NCBI GenBank assembly: GCA_025210485.1
Contig: JAOARN010000114.1
Location: 1-40,388 of the forward strand
From: Marinifilaceae bacterium
Lineage (GTDB): Bacteria > Bacteroidota > Bacteroidia > Bacteroidales > Marinifilaceae
DNA length: 40,388 bases
Direction: 5' to 3'
Below, piece by piece: positions 8,494 through 17,033 of this stretch; within the stretch, counting starts at the first letter, position 1, and each line of letters begins with the position of its first letter. The translations under genes were made by a program, and so were the position numbers. Below the pieces are notes generated by a model. It saw only the letters and a program-made list of their open reading frames with translations. It did no database searches and was not told the DNA's origin.

Positions 8494-8971
8494 AACACAT
8501 TTTATTTATTTAACATTACACATATACATACATAACGAAACAAATATCAATTTGGTTGCACTTTGTATTAGCTCACAGCCTTAGTCAGAACAAACAAAAC
8601 CTACACAACCAAGACTAGAAAGCCTTTTCAGCGACAATAAAAAAAAACAAAGCCTAGTGATTAAAATATAAAACTGGGACTTAAATCTATTTTTATTCTT
8701 TAATCATAATTAAAGACATAACCACTATTAGAAGAAAAATTAAATTGAATAAAACATAAGGAATCCTAAGCTTGTAATCTACTGCTGTGTTTTTTGTAAA
8801 ATAATTGTTTTAGGTAAAACAAATTTATATTGAAATTAAACTGAAATTTGGTATTAATACAAGGGCTTATGTTTAAACTTATTAAAATAACACAAAACGA
8901 AACTATAAGTTCAATTTTTCGAACAAAATATTATATATTTAAAAATTATTATAAACAAAAAAATAAATTAA
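8494..8971. other. Divergent intergenic region
   Basis: This is a 478-base AT-rich gap between the minus-strand Gln-rich gene and the plus-strand helicase gene, so it must hold both promoters. TTTTTCGAACAA at 8915-8926, about 46 bases upstream of the helicase ATG, recurs elsewhere in the window. No gene or RNA is visible. Confidence 0.6.
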
Positions 8972-11900
8972 ATGTTCAATATATCCAAAAAAACTTGGCA
9001 AGAGACTTTTAGCGAGGATGAAAAGCTATTATTATTAAACTATGCCTTTTACCATGACTTAAGTAAAACTAGTTTTGCACAAATGCTTGCAATGAATTCA
9101 ATTGTGAAATCTGATAATTCAAAATTCAAAACAACTGACATCAATCTTTTCTTTAAAAAACTAGAATCTCATCAGTACCTAACTAAATATTACACAAATA
9201 GATATAGACTCAACTATGGTATACTTACTGAAGTATTGATATATTTCTACACTAACAATCAAGATTACTACGAAAAAATATTTCAACTAAAATCAGATGA
9301 TGGACTACATTATTATAATAATGAATATTTTTTAGTATGTTTTGATCACCTACTTAGATCTGAAAGTTTTGATTTTGACGATACTATAGAAGAGTTTTTA
9401 GCATACAATGATTTCAGTGAAGTAATTAGCTTATTTTACCAAGCTTTTTATCATGGTGAAAACATCATGATTCTTGATAAAACTAACATTTTCATAGCAG
9501 AAAAATGTATTGATTTACTAATCAATATTGCCCATATGAAATTTGGGGATATGAAAAAGATAATAGAATATCTCAAACATAATACAGAAATTGACATTAA
9601 ACCATACAGAAATAAATTAAACCAACACCTATTTTTCAGTAATAAACTAAATGAACTAATAGATAAGGACAATATAGAAAATCAAGCTTTAATAAGTTTT
9701 GCAAAGTCGGATTATGACAAGTCTTACCTTCAATTCAAAGAATTTCAAACTATATACAATGCTGACAGCAAATCTAGAAGAAAGTATATCCCATCTGTTT
9801 ACGGCTTCTGTTTTATACTAAATATGTTTAGATCGGAGAAAGACCCAAAAATACTGAAGACCTACATAAATAACTATATAAAAGAAGAAGGTAAATTTTT
9901 TGAGCCGCTTAAGCTTCTTTTTGAAGCAAAATATGAAGCAGCTGAAAACAAATCAATACGAACTCTTAATTCAATAATATTAGACACTGACAATTTCCTA
10001 GCCTTAATAGTTCTATTTTGGATAGACAAGGAAGAATTCAAGACTGGTATTGCAAATCAAGTTCACCACCTAAGTAATACGAATAGAAATAATTTAGAAT
10101 TATTTCATAATTGCTTGATGGATATGAGAAAAAGCATTGAGAGAAAAAATCATAAATTCGAAAATGATAATTTCTCTTTTGCTGATATATTAAGAATTGA
10201 TAAAGAATGGGAGAAAGATTTGAATCTTCTCGAATCTCTTTCTGACAATAATAATAACACAAAACATACAGCTCCAAGTAAAAGCAGACTAGTATGGATG
10301 ATTAATTTTAAACAAGAGCTAATTGAAGGCCTTGAACAGAAGTTAAACAAATCAGGTAAGTGGTCAAAAGGGAAAAAAGTTTCACTAAAAAGGATTAAAG
10401 AGCAACAACTTGACTTTATGACAGGTCAAGATATACTGATATCAAATAGCATACATAGATACCGAGGCTATTATGGATCTGAATACGAAATAGATGTTCC
10501 TTCAGCAATAAGAAATATGGTTAATCACCCTTTCTTGTATTTAATTGATTCACCTAGCACAAATATTGAAATTAGCTTACAAAAGCCTGAATTACTTATA
10601 AAAAAAACAAAAAAAGAATATACTATCTCTTTTGAGAAAAACACAAAAAAGGCTTTCAAATCAGATTTAAATACTATAAAAGAATCACTTACAAACTATG
10701 TATACTATGATTTCTCAGACAAGCTTATAAACTTTTTTGATAAATTACTATCACAAACTCTTACTTTCCCTCTAGAAAGTAAGAATAGATTTGAAAATGC
10801 CATTCACGGATTGGGTAACTATGTTACGATTAACGCTGACTTTTTATCAGAAGAATTACCTACAGTTAAATCTGACCCTACACCTATTCTGCAAATGATT
10901 CCATACCAAGATGGAATTCTTGCAAAATTACTAGTACGTCCTTTCAAAAACACAGGACCTTATTTCAATCCTGGAGAAGGGAGAAAAAATTTGAACACCA
11001 ATATTGAAAATATAAAAACCCAAACTACAAGAAACCTGTCTCAAGAAATAAAATTAACCAATCAGGCAATAAACGATATAAGCAATATTGATATTGATGA
11101 TAGCAGTGAGGAGATGTACTTTGAAGAACCAGAAAATTGTCTTCATCTTTTAAACGAACTAAGATTATACTCTGGCAAATTAAACCTAGAATGGCCTAAA
11201 GGAGAAAAACTAAAAATAGTAAACAGCCTTGACTTTGCCAACTTTAACCTTGATATTAAAAACACTAGCAATTGGTTTGAAATAAATGCGGAAATAAAAA
11301 CCGATAGGAAAAAAGTCATCAAGCTAAAAGAACTGCTCGATAAATCAAAGGATTCGAAAAAAGAGTTTATAAAAATAGATGAAGGACAATATATTGCACT
11401 TAGCAAACAACTAAAGAAAAAGATAGATTTATTGAACCATTCGATTATAGAAGAAGACGATAAAATATTTATAAACCCACTCCTAACCAACACTGTTCAA
11501 GACTTTGAAGACTCAGGAGCTAAATTGAAAACCGATAAAGCATGGAAAGAAAACAGAAAGTTAATTGATGAAGTAAAAGCTTATAATCCTCAAATTCCGA
11601 AAACACTGCAGGCAGAATTAAGACCATATCAAAAAGAAGGATATGAATGGATGATGAGACTTGCAAAAATCGGATTAGGGGCTTGTCTTGCCGATGATAT
11701 GGGACTTGGGAAAACTGTACAGTCTATAGCCATGCTAATAGAAAGAGCCCCACTAGGCGCTTCTATAGTTGTAGCACCCTCATCGGTTTGCTCAAACTGG
11801 GTGAATGAAATTAAAAAATTTGCACCAAGTCTGAATCCCGTTATGCTTGGGTTGAAAAACAGAAAAAAAACCATAGAAAAGCTAGGTGAATTTGATGTAC

Positions 11901-12985
11901 TTATTATTAGCTACGGAATAGTGCAAACAGAAATAGATAAACTTAGTGAGAAAAAATGGAATAATATAGTTCTAGACGAAGCTCACGCCATTAAAAACAT
12001 AAATACAAAAAGAACTAAATCTATAAATAAACTTAATGGAGACTTTAAATTAATTGCTACTGGTACACCAATTCAAAATAATCTTGAGGAACTTTGGTCA
12101 CTATTTAATTTTATTAATCCAGGTCTTTTATTTTCTCAAAAACAATTTAGCGATAGATTTATATCCAATAGCGAACAAACAGGAAGTCAAAAGCATTTAA
12201 AAAATATAATAAAACCTTACATACTTAGACGAAACAAAACTCAAGTATTGGATGATCTGCCTGAAAAGACCGAAATTACAATTTCTGTAGAAATGTCAGA
12301 AGATGAAATTGCCTTCTACGAAGCATTAAGAGAGAAAGCGATAGAAAACATGGCAGACTCCGATGATAAGAACAAAACTAATCAAATGAGAGTTTTAGCA
12401 GAAATCACAAAATTAAGACAGGCTTGTTGTAATCCAGCAATTATAGACAAAAATTGGGCACTTGAAAGTTCTAAATTAAAAACATTTGAAAGAACTATGG
12501 ACGACTTGCTTAAAAATAATCATAAATGTCTAGTATTTAGTCAATTTACTAGCCATTTGGCAATTATTGAAAATTTACTAAAAGAAAAAAATATTTCATA
12601 TCAGTATCTTGATGGCAGCACTCCTATAAAAACAAGAGAAAAAAGAGTAAAAGCTTTTCAATCTGGTGAAGGAGAAGTTTTTTTAATTAGCTTGAAAGCT
12701 GGAGGACTTGGATTAAACTTAACAGCCGCTGATTATGTTATACACATGGATCCATGGTGGAATCCAGCTATTGAAGATCAAGCATCGGACAGGGCTCATA
12801 GAATTGGACAAAATAGACCTGTAACAATTTATAGGCTTGTAAGTAAAAACACTATAGAGGAAAAAATTGTAAATCTTCATCATAGCAAAAGAGACCTAGC
12901 AGACAATTTATTAAGTGGTACAGATACTAGTGGAAAACTAAATATCGACGACATGATTAAACTATTGAAAGGAGAAACAATTTAA
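8972..12985 (+). CDS. SNF2-family DEAD/DEAH helicase
   Basis: This 1337-residue SWI2/SNF2 ATPase is likely a DNA translocase that remodels protein-DNA or transcription complexes. The helicase core occupies the C-terminal third. RPYQKEGYEWM lies near 884, Walker A DDMGLGKT near 906, DEAH near 1001, ATGTPIQNN near 1028, and the C-terminal RecA lobe has LKAGGLGLNL and DPWWNPAIEDQASDRAHRIGQ near 1240-1279. All motifs are intact. The first roughly 850 residues match nothing I recognise and lack a visible SWIM zinc motif. Part of 450-850 may be the bacterial SNF2-associated region. The gene stands alone, has its own terminator, and is flanked on both sides by Gln-rich genes on the opposite strand. 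I see no restriction or defence partner. Confidence 0.92.
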   Translation: MFNISKKTWQETFSEDEKLLLLNYAFYHDLSKTSFAQMLAMNSIVKSDNSKFKTTDINLFFKKLESHQYLTKYYTNRYRLNYGILTEVLIYFYTNNQDYYEKIFQLKSDDGLHYYNNEYFLVCFDHLLRSESFDFDDTIEEFLAYNDFSEVISLFYQAFYHGENIMILDKTNIFIAEKCIDLLINIAHMKFGDMKKIIEYLKHNTEIDIKPYRNKLNQHLFFSNKLNELIDKDNIENQALISFAKSDYDKSYLQFKEFQTIYNADSKSRRKYIPSVYGFCFILNMFRSEKDPKILKTYINNYIKEEGKFFEPLKLLFEAKYEAAENKSIRTLNSIILDTDNFLALIVLFWIDKEEFKTGIANQVHHLSNTNRNNLELFHNCLMDMRKSIERKNHKFENDNFSFADILRIDKEWEKDLNLLESLSDNNNNTKHTAPSKSRLVWMINFKQELIEGLEQKLNKSGKWSKGKKVSLKRIKEQQLDFMTGQDILISNSIHRYRGYYGSEYEIDVPSAIRNMVNHPFLYLIDSPSTNIEISLQKPELLIKKTKKEYTISFEKNTKKAFKSDLNTIKESLTNYVYYDFSDKLINFFDKLLSQTLTFPLESKNRFENAIHGLGNYVTINADFLSEELPTVKSDPTPILQMIPYQDGILAKLLVRPFKNTGPYFNPGEGRKNLNTNIENIKTQTTRNLSQEIKLTNQAINDISNIDIDDSSEEMYFEEPENCLHLLNELRLYSGKLNLEWPKGEKLKIVNSLDFANFNLDIKNTSNWFEINAEIKTDRKKVIKLKELLDKSKDSKKEFIKIDEGQYIALSKQLKKKIDLLNHSIIEEDDKIFINPLLTNTVQDFEDSGAKLKTDKAWKENRKLIDEVKAYNPQIPKTLQAELRPYQKEGYEWMMRLAKIGLGACLADDMGLGKTVQSIAMLIERAPLGASIVVAPSSVCSNWVNEIKKFAPSLNPVMLGLKNRKKTIEKLGEFDVLIISYGIVQTEIDKLSEKKWNNIVLDEAHAIKNINTKRTKSINKLNGDFKLIATGTPIQNNLEELWSLFNFINPGLLFSQKQFSDRFISNSEQTGSQKHLKNIIKPYILRRNKTQVLDDLPEKTEITISVEMSEDEIAFYEALREKAIENMADSDDKNKTNQMRVLAEITKLRQACCNPAIIDKNWALESSKLKTFERTMDDLLKNNHKCLVFSQFTSHLAIIENLLKEKNISYQYLDGSTPIKTREKRVKAFQSGEGEVFLISLKAGGLGLNLTAADYVIHMDPWWNPAIEDQASDRAHRIGQNRPVTIYRLVSKNTIEEKIVNLHHSKRDLADNLLSGTDTSGKLNIDDMIKLLKGETI

Positions 12986-13011
12986 AGCATTAATTGCAAA
13001 CAAATAGCACT

Positions 13012-13068
13012 AAAAAATGACTCCTTATAAGATATTACAAATTTTAATTTTTATAAGGAGTTATTTTT
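13012..13068 (+). terminator. Hairpin terminator of SNF2 gene
   Basis: ACTCCTTATAA pairs with TTATAAGGAGT, extended outwards by a G-T pair, a T-A pair and an A-run/T-run, giving about 18 bp around an AT-rich loop. It starts 27 bases after the helicase stop codon. Confidence 0.8.
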
Positions 13069-13378
13069 GCAATAAAAACTAACAAAAGAAACACATACAA
13101 GAATCAGAAGAATTTATGTAAATCAGACAGAGTTTAAATTATACTCCCAAGATTTCAGGCTTACAGCCTTTTATTTTTATATGACAATATTTCACACTTA
13201 TAATACTATAATTTTTGGATTTTTCGAACAATAATGTTTTTACTTTATTATAAGTATTCCTTTCATAATATGATTTACATCTTTTCTTATACAGTTTAAC
13301 TATAAAACATGCTTAATTCTATGCTGTCCACCTATTATTTAAACTTATCCGTAAAAACAAAAGAAATATATGCAAGAA
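13069..13378. other. Intergenic, convergent side
   Basis: AT-rich spacer between the helicase terminator and the stop codon of the minus-strand Gln-rich gene. It contains TTTTTCGAACAA at 13220-13231 and a 17-base string (13329-13345) identical to one at 223-239. Short plus-strand frames running into the next gene are antisense shadows of its repetitive 3' end. Confidence 0.5.
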
Positions 13379-16300
13379 TTAAAAGTATCTTTTCAGTTCT
13401 TTTGGTTCTTTCAGTTCGTCTTGTTCTTTCTGGTTATCTTGTTCTTTCAGTTCGTCTTGTTCTTTCTGGTTATCTTGTTCTTTCAGTTTGTCTGCTTCTT
13501 TCTTATTTTCTGCTGTTATGAGTTTATCAAGCCTTACCTGCTCGTTATAATGCTTGCGCAAACTAATTACAACACTTATCAATTTTTCACGTGAATAATT
13601 TTGCAAATTCAATTTACATTCCAAATCAAGTAATTTCATAAAACATAAAAAGAAACAAGCATTCTCGGCTCCAGTATTACCTGATACGAATTCATCTTCC
13701 TGTTGAAATTTAAACAGATTTTCCATTATAGAAAAACAATTCACTGGCTCATCTTTTTTAACTGAAAAAAAACCATTTAGTACATCACTTAGCTTTTTCC
13801 CATTAATATCTGAAGGACTTTTTCTCCTCGGATCAAAAACTTTGTATCTGTTTCTTTCTTTTTTTAAAAGCATAGTATGAGCTAAATCAGCACGACCTAA
13901 TGACAATGTAACAAAACAATATTCATATTTATCTAAAAATTTCTTAATTTCTTTGCTATCATCACTTTTAGAAATAAAATAATTCAGATCATTTACTGAT
14001 ATTCTCTTAATATAAGAATTTTCATACTCAATAATCATTATTGCTATACCACCTCTTAATTTACTCGGACCTAATAGCTTATCTAAAGCATCATGTGAGT
14101 CAATTAATCCTCTTTCATGTTCATTTGCACCTGTAAATTCAAGCTTAGGAATTTGATTAATCTTAGAAATAAAATTCAATTTATTTGTTTTACTATCATT
14201 CAGCTTTTGATTATCACTCAGAATAAGATTCACCTGATTTTGAGAATCACTCAGTTTCTGCTTTTTCATAGGTCTAGAACTAGTATTTTTGTTTAAACCA
14301 TCGGGATTGATATTACTTTGCTTACTTTTATGCTCTTCTGGAGGTTTTATACTAGCCTGTATTTTACTACTAATATCCTGCAATCTTTTATACTCATAAT
14401 TCTTTTTTGGATTATTTACTAACCAACTTTTTATTTTTTCAAGGTATTCTTCTTTCGGAAAGTTTGTTTTATCGTATTTTTCCAAGCTTTTTGAAAATTT
14501 GATTAATTGTTTTTTCTGGTATAAGATTTTTTCCCTACAAGAATCTAAATTCTGTGCGAAAGAATTAAGCTTCTCATACAGATCAGGCTTTATTGTGTGA
14601 ATATCTTCAGCTTTAGCATATCCTCTTAATTCCTTTAAAATATTATTACAACTTTTTTTTCCAAAAATTCCAATCTGATACTGCTGTCTATAATCCTGAA
14701 AATAAAACTCAAAAAAATCAGTTGATTTTTCTATCTCTAATATTCTTAAGAGGTCATACAAGTAAGGACAATTATTAAAACTGGATAGATAGTACTCATA
14801 TAAGCGATATGATTCTTGCATATGCTTTTGGTTTTCCTGCAAAATCGAAATGCATTTTCCTATTAATACTTGTAAATTTTCTTCATTATTACTTTCTTCT
14901 TCGATTATAATAGGTTCTTCGGCTCGACCTGTCAGTTCTTCTATAAGTTTTTCAACAGGCTCTTGCATTTTGTCCAATTCGTCTTTTATTTCGTTGATTT
15001 TGTCATATTTATTGAGATTTGCATCTCCATTAGGATTATTTTCGAGCCATTTTTTAATTTTTTCTTCCAGACTAACTTTGGTAAATACATTTAGCTTCCG
15101 CATAATTAATCTTAATTTTTTATTCTGATCCTCGATATAATTTCTGCACAAAATGACTTTTTCATATAGAGAATTTATCTCAGACCAAGACTCTCTATAA
15201 TTTCTATCAAACTTATAATTTTGTATTTGAAAAATAATATCGCCATAATTCCTCCCATAAATTTCTAGTAAATTTAAATATTCTCTATATATACGAGAAA
15301 AATCGTTTATTCGAATACTAAAAGTTCCCTCTGCAACTTGAAGTCCTAAAATTTCTATCAGTTCATCGAGAAAAGGAAAACTAATAAGCTTAAATAAATA
15401 ATCCGCGTATAGTTTACATGATACTTCATATATCCTTTTTATAGAATCAAAAGTATAAATAATAGAATTGATGTCTGGTTCACAAACTATTTGATTATGT
15501 AACTCAGAAAATACACTTAATCCCTTGCTAACTTTTTTTTTCTTTTTTTTCTTTTTTTTCTTTTTTTCATTAACTCGGTTTGTTTCAAGTTCCGATAGCT
15601 GTTGACTATTTTCAAACCTCAGGTTTTGCTGTGTCTGAGCTTGTGGGAACTGTTTATGAAGGCTATGAATTTGATTTGGTTGGCCTTGTTGTTCCTGTTC
15701 TTGGGTTTGCTGTAGTTGGGCTAGCTCAGAATCAAAATCATTTTCGTAATTTTGACTTTGCTGTTCGCAACTTTGTCGTATTTGGTCTTGACTAATCTGT
15801 AATTCTTGTTGCTGATTATGACCTCGCGGTAACCTGAACAGACTTTGGGTCTGTTGGATTTGCTCTTGCTGTGCTTGGGTTTGTTGTAATTGGGACTCGT
15901 AAAGCTCCCATTTCTGAAGCTGTTCGTGATTTTGCTCTGTTTGGTTTAACAGTAGTTGATTCAGCTTATTCCCAAATTGCGTTAAATCAATCAGCTGTTC
16001 TTGTTGTTGTTCCGTTTGCTTTTGATTATTTTCTTGTGTTTTATTTTGTTCTTGATGGTTCTGTTGTAGTTGAGCTTGCTGTTCATTCAAAATTTGCTGC
16101 TGTTGTAGGTTTTCTTGTATCTGGATTAGGCTAGACAGCGATTGCTCTAGTTGGGCTCTGTTTTGCTCTAGCTGGTTTTGCTGTAGTTGGACTTGTTGTA
16201 GTTGATTTTGCAATAATTGCTTTAGTTGGTTTTGCTGTGATTGGTGTAACTCAGACAGCGATTGCTGTATCTTTTTGCTGATTTGTCCTAACTGGTTTTG

Positions 16301-16474
16301 CTGTAATTGATTTTGCTGTAGTTGGTTTTGCTGTAGTTGGACTTGTAATATTTGGTTTAGCTGAAACAACAGTTGCTGCAGATTATTTTGCAGTGCTTGG
16401 TTTTGCTGTAGTTGGTTTTGTTGTGCTTGGTTATTATATCTGGAATCCAAAATATATAGAATTAAGTTAAACAA
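13379..16474 (-). CDS. Large Gln-rich protein, possible cysteine-protease domain
   Basis: 1031 residues, no signal peptide. Residues 15-290 are more than one third glutamine in a QLQQN-type periodic pattern, probably coiled or disordered. An 11-lysine run (304-314) follows. Two related helical segments come next (about 320-500 and 545-705), sharing an EKIKxWLxNNP motif near 471 and 680. A basic PMKKQKL stretch lies at 735-741. The C-terminal domain (about 775-960) has H866, then FDP (D881), then GNTGAENACFFLCFMKLL with C940, an order that recalls CE-clan (Ulp1/YopJ-like) cysteine peptidases; this is tentative. The tail has a 12-residue KEQDNQKEQDEL repeat. No ATG is available: the frame opens at TTG 16474, directly after an in-frame TAA, so the start is uncertain. 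Confidence 0.7.
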   Translation of the reverse strand: MFNLILYILDSRYNNQAQQNQLQQNQALQNNLQQLLFQLNQILQVQLQQNQLQQNQLQQNQLGQISKKIQQSLSELHQSQQNQLKQLLQNQLQQVQLQQNQLEQNRAQLEQSLSSLIQIQENLQQQQILNEQQAQLQQNHQEQNKTQENNQKQTEQQQEQLIDLTQFGNKLNQLLLNQTEQNHEQLQKWELYESQLQQTQAQQEQIQQTQSLFRLPRGHNQQQELQISQDQIRQSCEQQSQNYENDFDSELAQLQQTQEQEQQGQPNQIHSLHKQFPQAQTQQNLRFENSQQLSELETNRVNEKKKKKKKKKKKVSKGLSVFSELHNQIVCEPDINSIIYTFDSIKRIYEVSCKLYADYLFKLISFPFLDELIEILGLQVAEGTFSIRINDFSRIYREYLNLLEIYGRNYGDIIFQIQNYKFDRNYRESWSEINSLYEKVILCRNYIEDQNKKLRLIMRKLNVFTKVSLEEKIKKWLENNPNGDANLNKYDKINEIKDELDKMQEPVEKLIEELTGRAEEPIIIEEESNNEENLQVLIGKCISILQENQKHMQESYRLYEYYLSSFNNCPYLYDLLRILEIEKSTDFFEFYFQDYRQQYQIGIFGKKSCNNILKELRGYAKAEDIHTIKPDLYEKLNSFAQNLDSCREKILYQKKQLIKFSKSLEKYDKTNFPKEEYLEKIKSWLVNNPKKNYEYKRLQDISSKIQASIKPPEEHKSKQSNINPDGLNKNTSSRPMKKQKLSDSQNQVNLILSDNQKLNDSKTNKLNFISKINQIPKLEFTGANEHERGLIDSHDALDKLLGPSKLRGGIAIMIIEYENSYIKRISVNDLNYFISKSDDSKEIKKFLDKYEYCFVTLSLGRADLAHTMLLKKERNRYKVFDPRRKSPSDINGKKLSDVLNGFFSVKKDEPVNCFSIMENLFKFQQEDEFVSGNTGAENACFFLCFMKLLDLECKLNLQNYSREKLISVVISLRKHYNEQVRLDKLITAENKKEADKLKEQDNQKEQDELKEQDNQKEQDELKEPKELKRYF
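13406..13490 (-). repeat. 36-bp tandem repeat in coding tail
   Basis: Two full copies of a 36-base unit (starting at 13406 and 13442) and a partial third (from 13478) encode KEQDNQKEQDEL in the C-terminal tail of the large Gln-rich protein. The unit is an in-frame multiple of three, so copy-number change would keep the frame. Confidence 0.85.
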
Positions 16475-17033
16475 TTATTTTAGGCTTCATACATCTTACA
16501 CAAAAGATTTTTTATGCAAGACATATTTTTTATTTAGGATAAGCCATTTTCCAGACTTATTCTATTTTTTTCTATTGCCCTTCTCTGCATAATTACGTCA
16601 ACTGACAAATTATGGTTTCGTCTTTTTACAATTATTTCTCTAAACAACAAATTACCAACCTAAGTATAAGGACTTTAACAAAAAAAACAAGAATTAATCC
16701 TAGCTGCAAAAAAAGTTTAATGTATTTAACAATAACTATCTTATGTAAGGATTTGTTTTATTTCAATTTTATTCATAATATTTTCGAAACCTTGAGATTA
16801 TGCATATAAGATAGATGTAAAATTGAATAAAACTGTTAATCGAAATCTTTCTCTGAGCTTACACTAGCAAATTAAGGCTAAATGTATTATTGCTTATTTA
16901 GCTTTAAAATTTCAGCACAAAAAAATCAAGTAGTTTTATTCTATACCTGTATCATATCAAATTGGCAGAAAATATTTAGCAATAAAAACACAGTTAAAAA
17001 GCGATTTCATCTCCTTTTAAAACAGTAATTACA
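16475..17033. other. Intergenic between two minus-strand genes
   Basis: 559 bases of AT-rich spacer that must contain the promoter of the Gln-rich gene. No gene is convincing. A weak hairpin, CAGTAATTA (17023-17031) and TAATTACTG (17039-17047), overlaps the stop codon of the next gene and might help terminate it. Confidence 0.5.

Noticed and set aside
8972..12985. SNF2 helicase as part of a defence system (for example DISARM)
   Set aside because: No methyltransferase, DUF1998, phospholipase D or other partner gene lies beside it; it appears to be a stand-alone gene.
13309..13594. Two overlapping plus-strand ORFs rich in FFLVILFFQF
   Set aside because: Antisense shadows of the KEQDNQKEQDEL tandem repeat.
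15580..16134. Plus-strand Val/Leu-rich ORFs opposite the large Gln-rich gene
   Set aside because: Same antisense artefact of a poly-Gln coding region.
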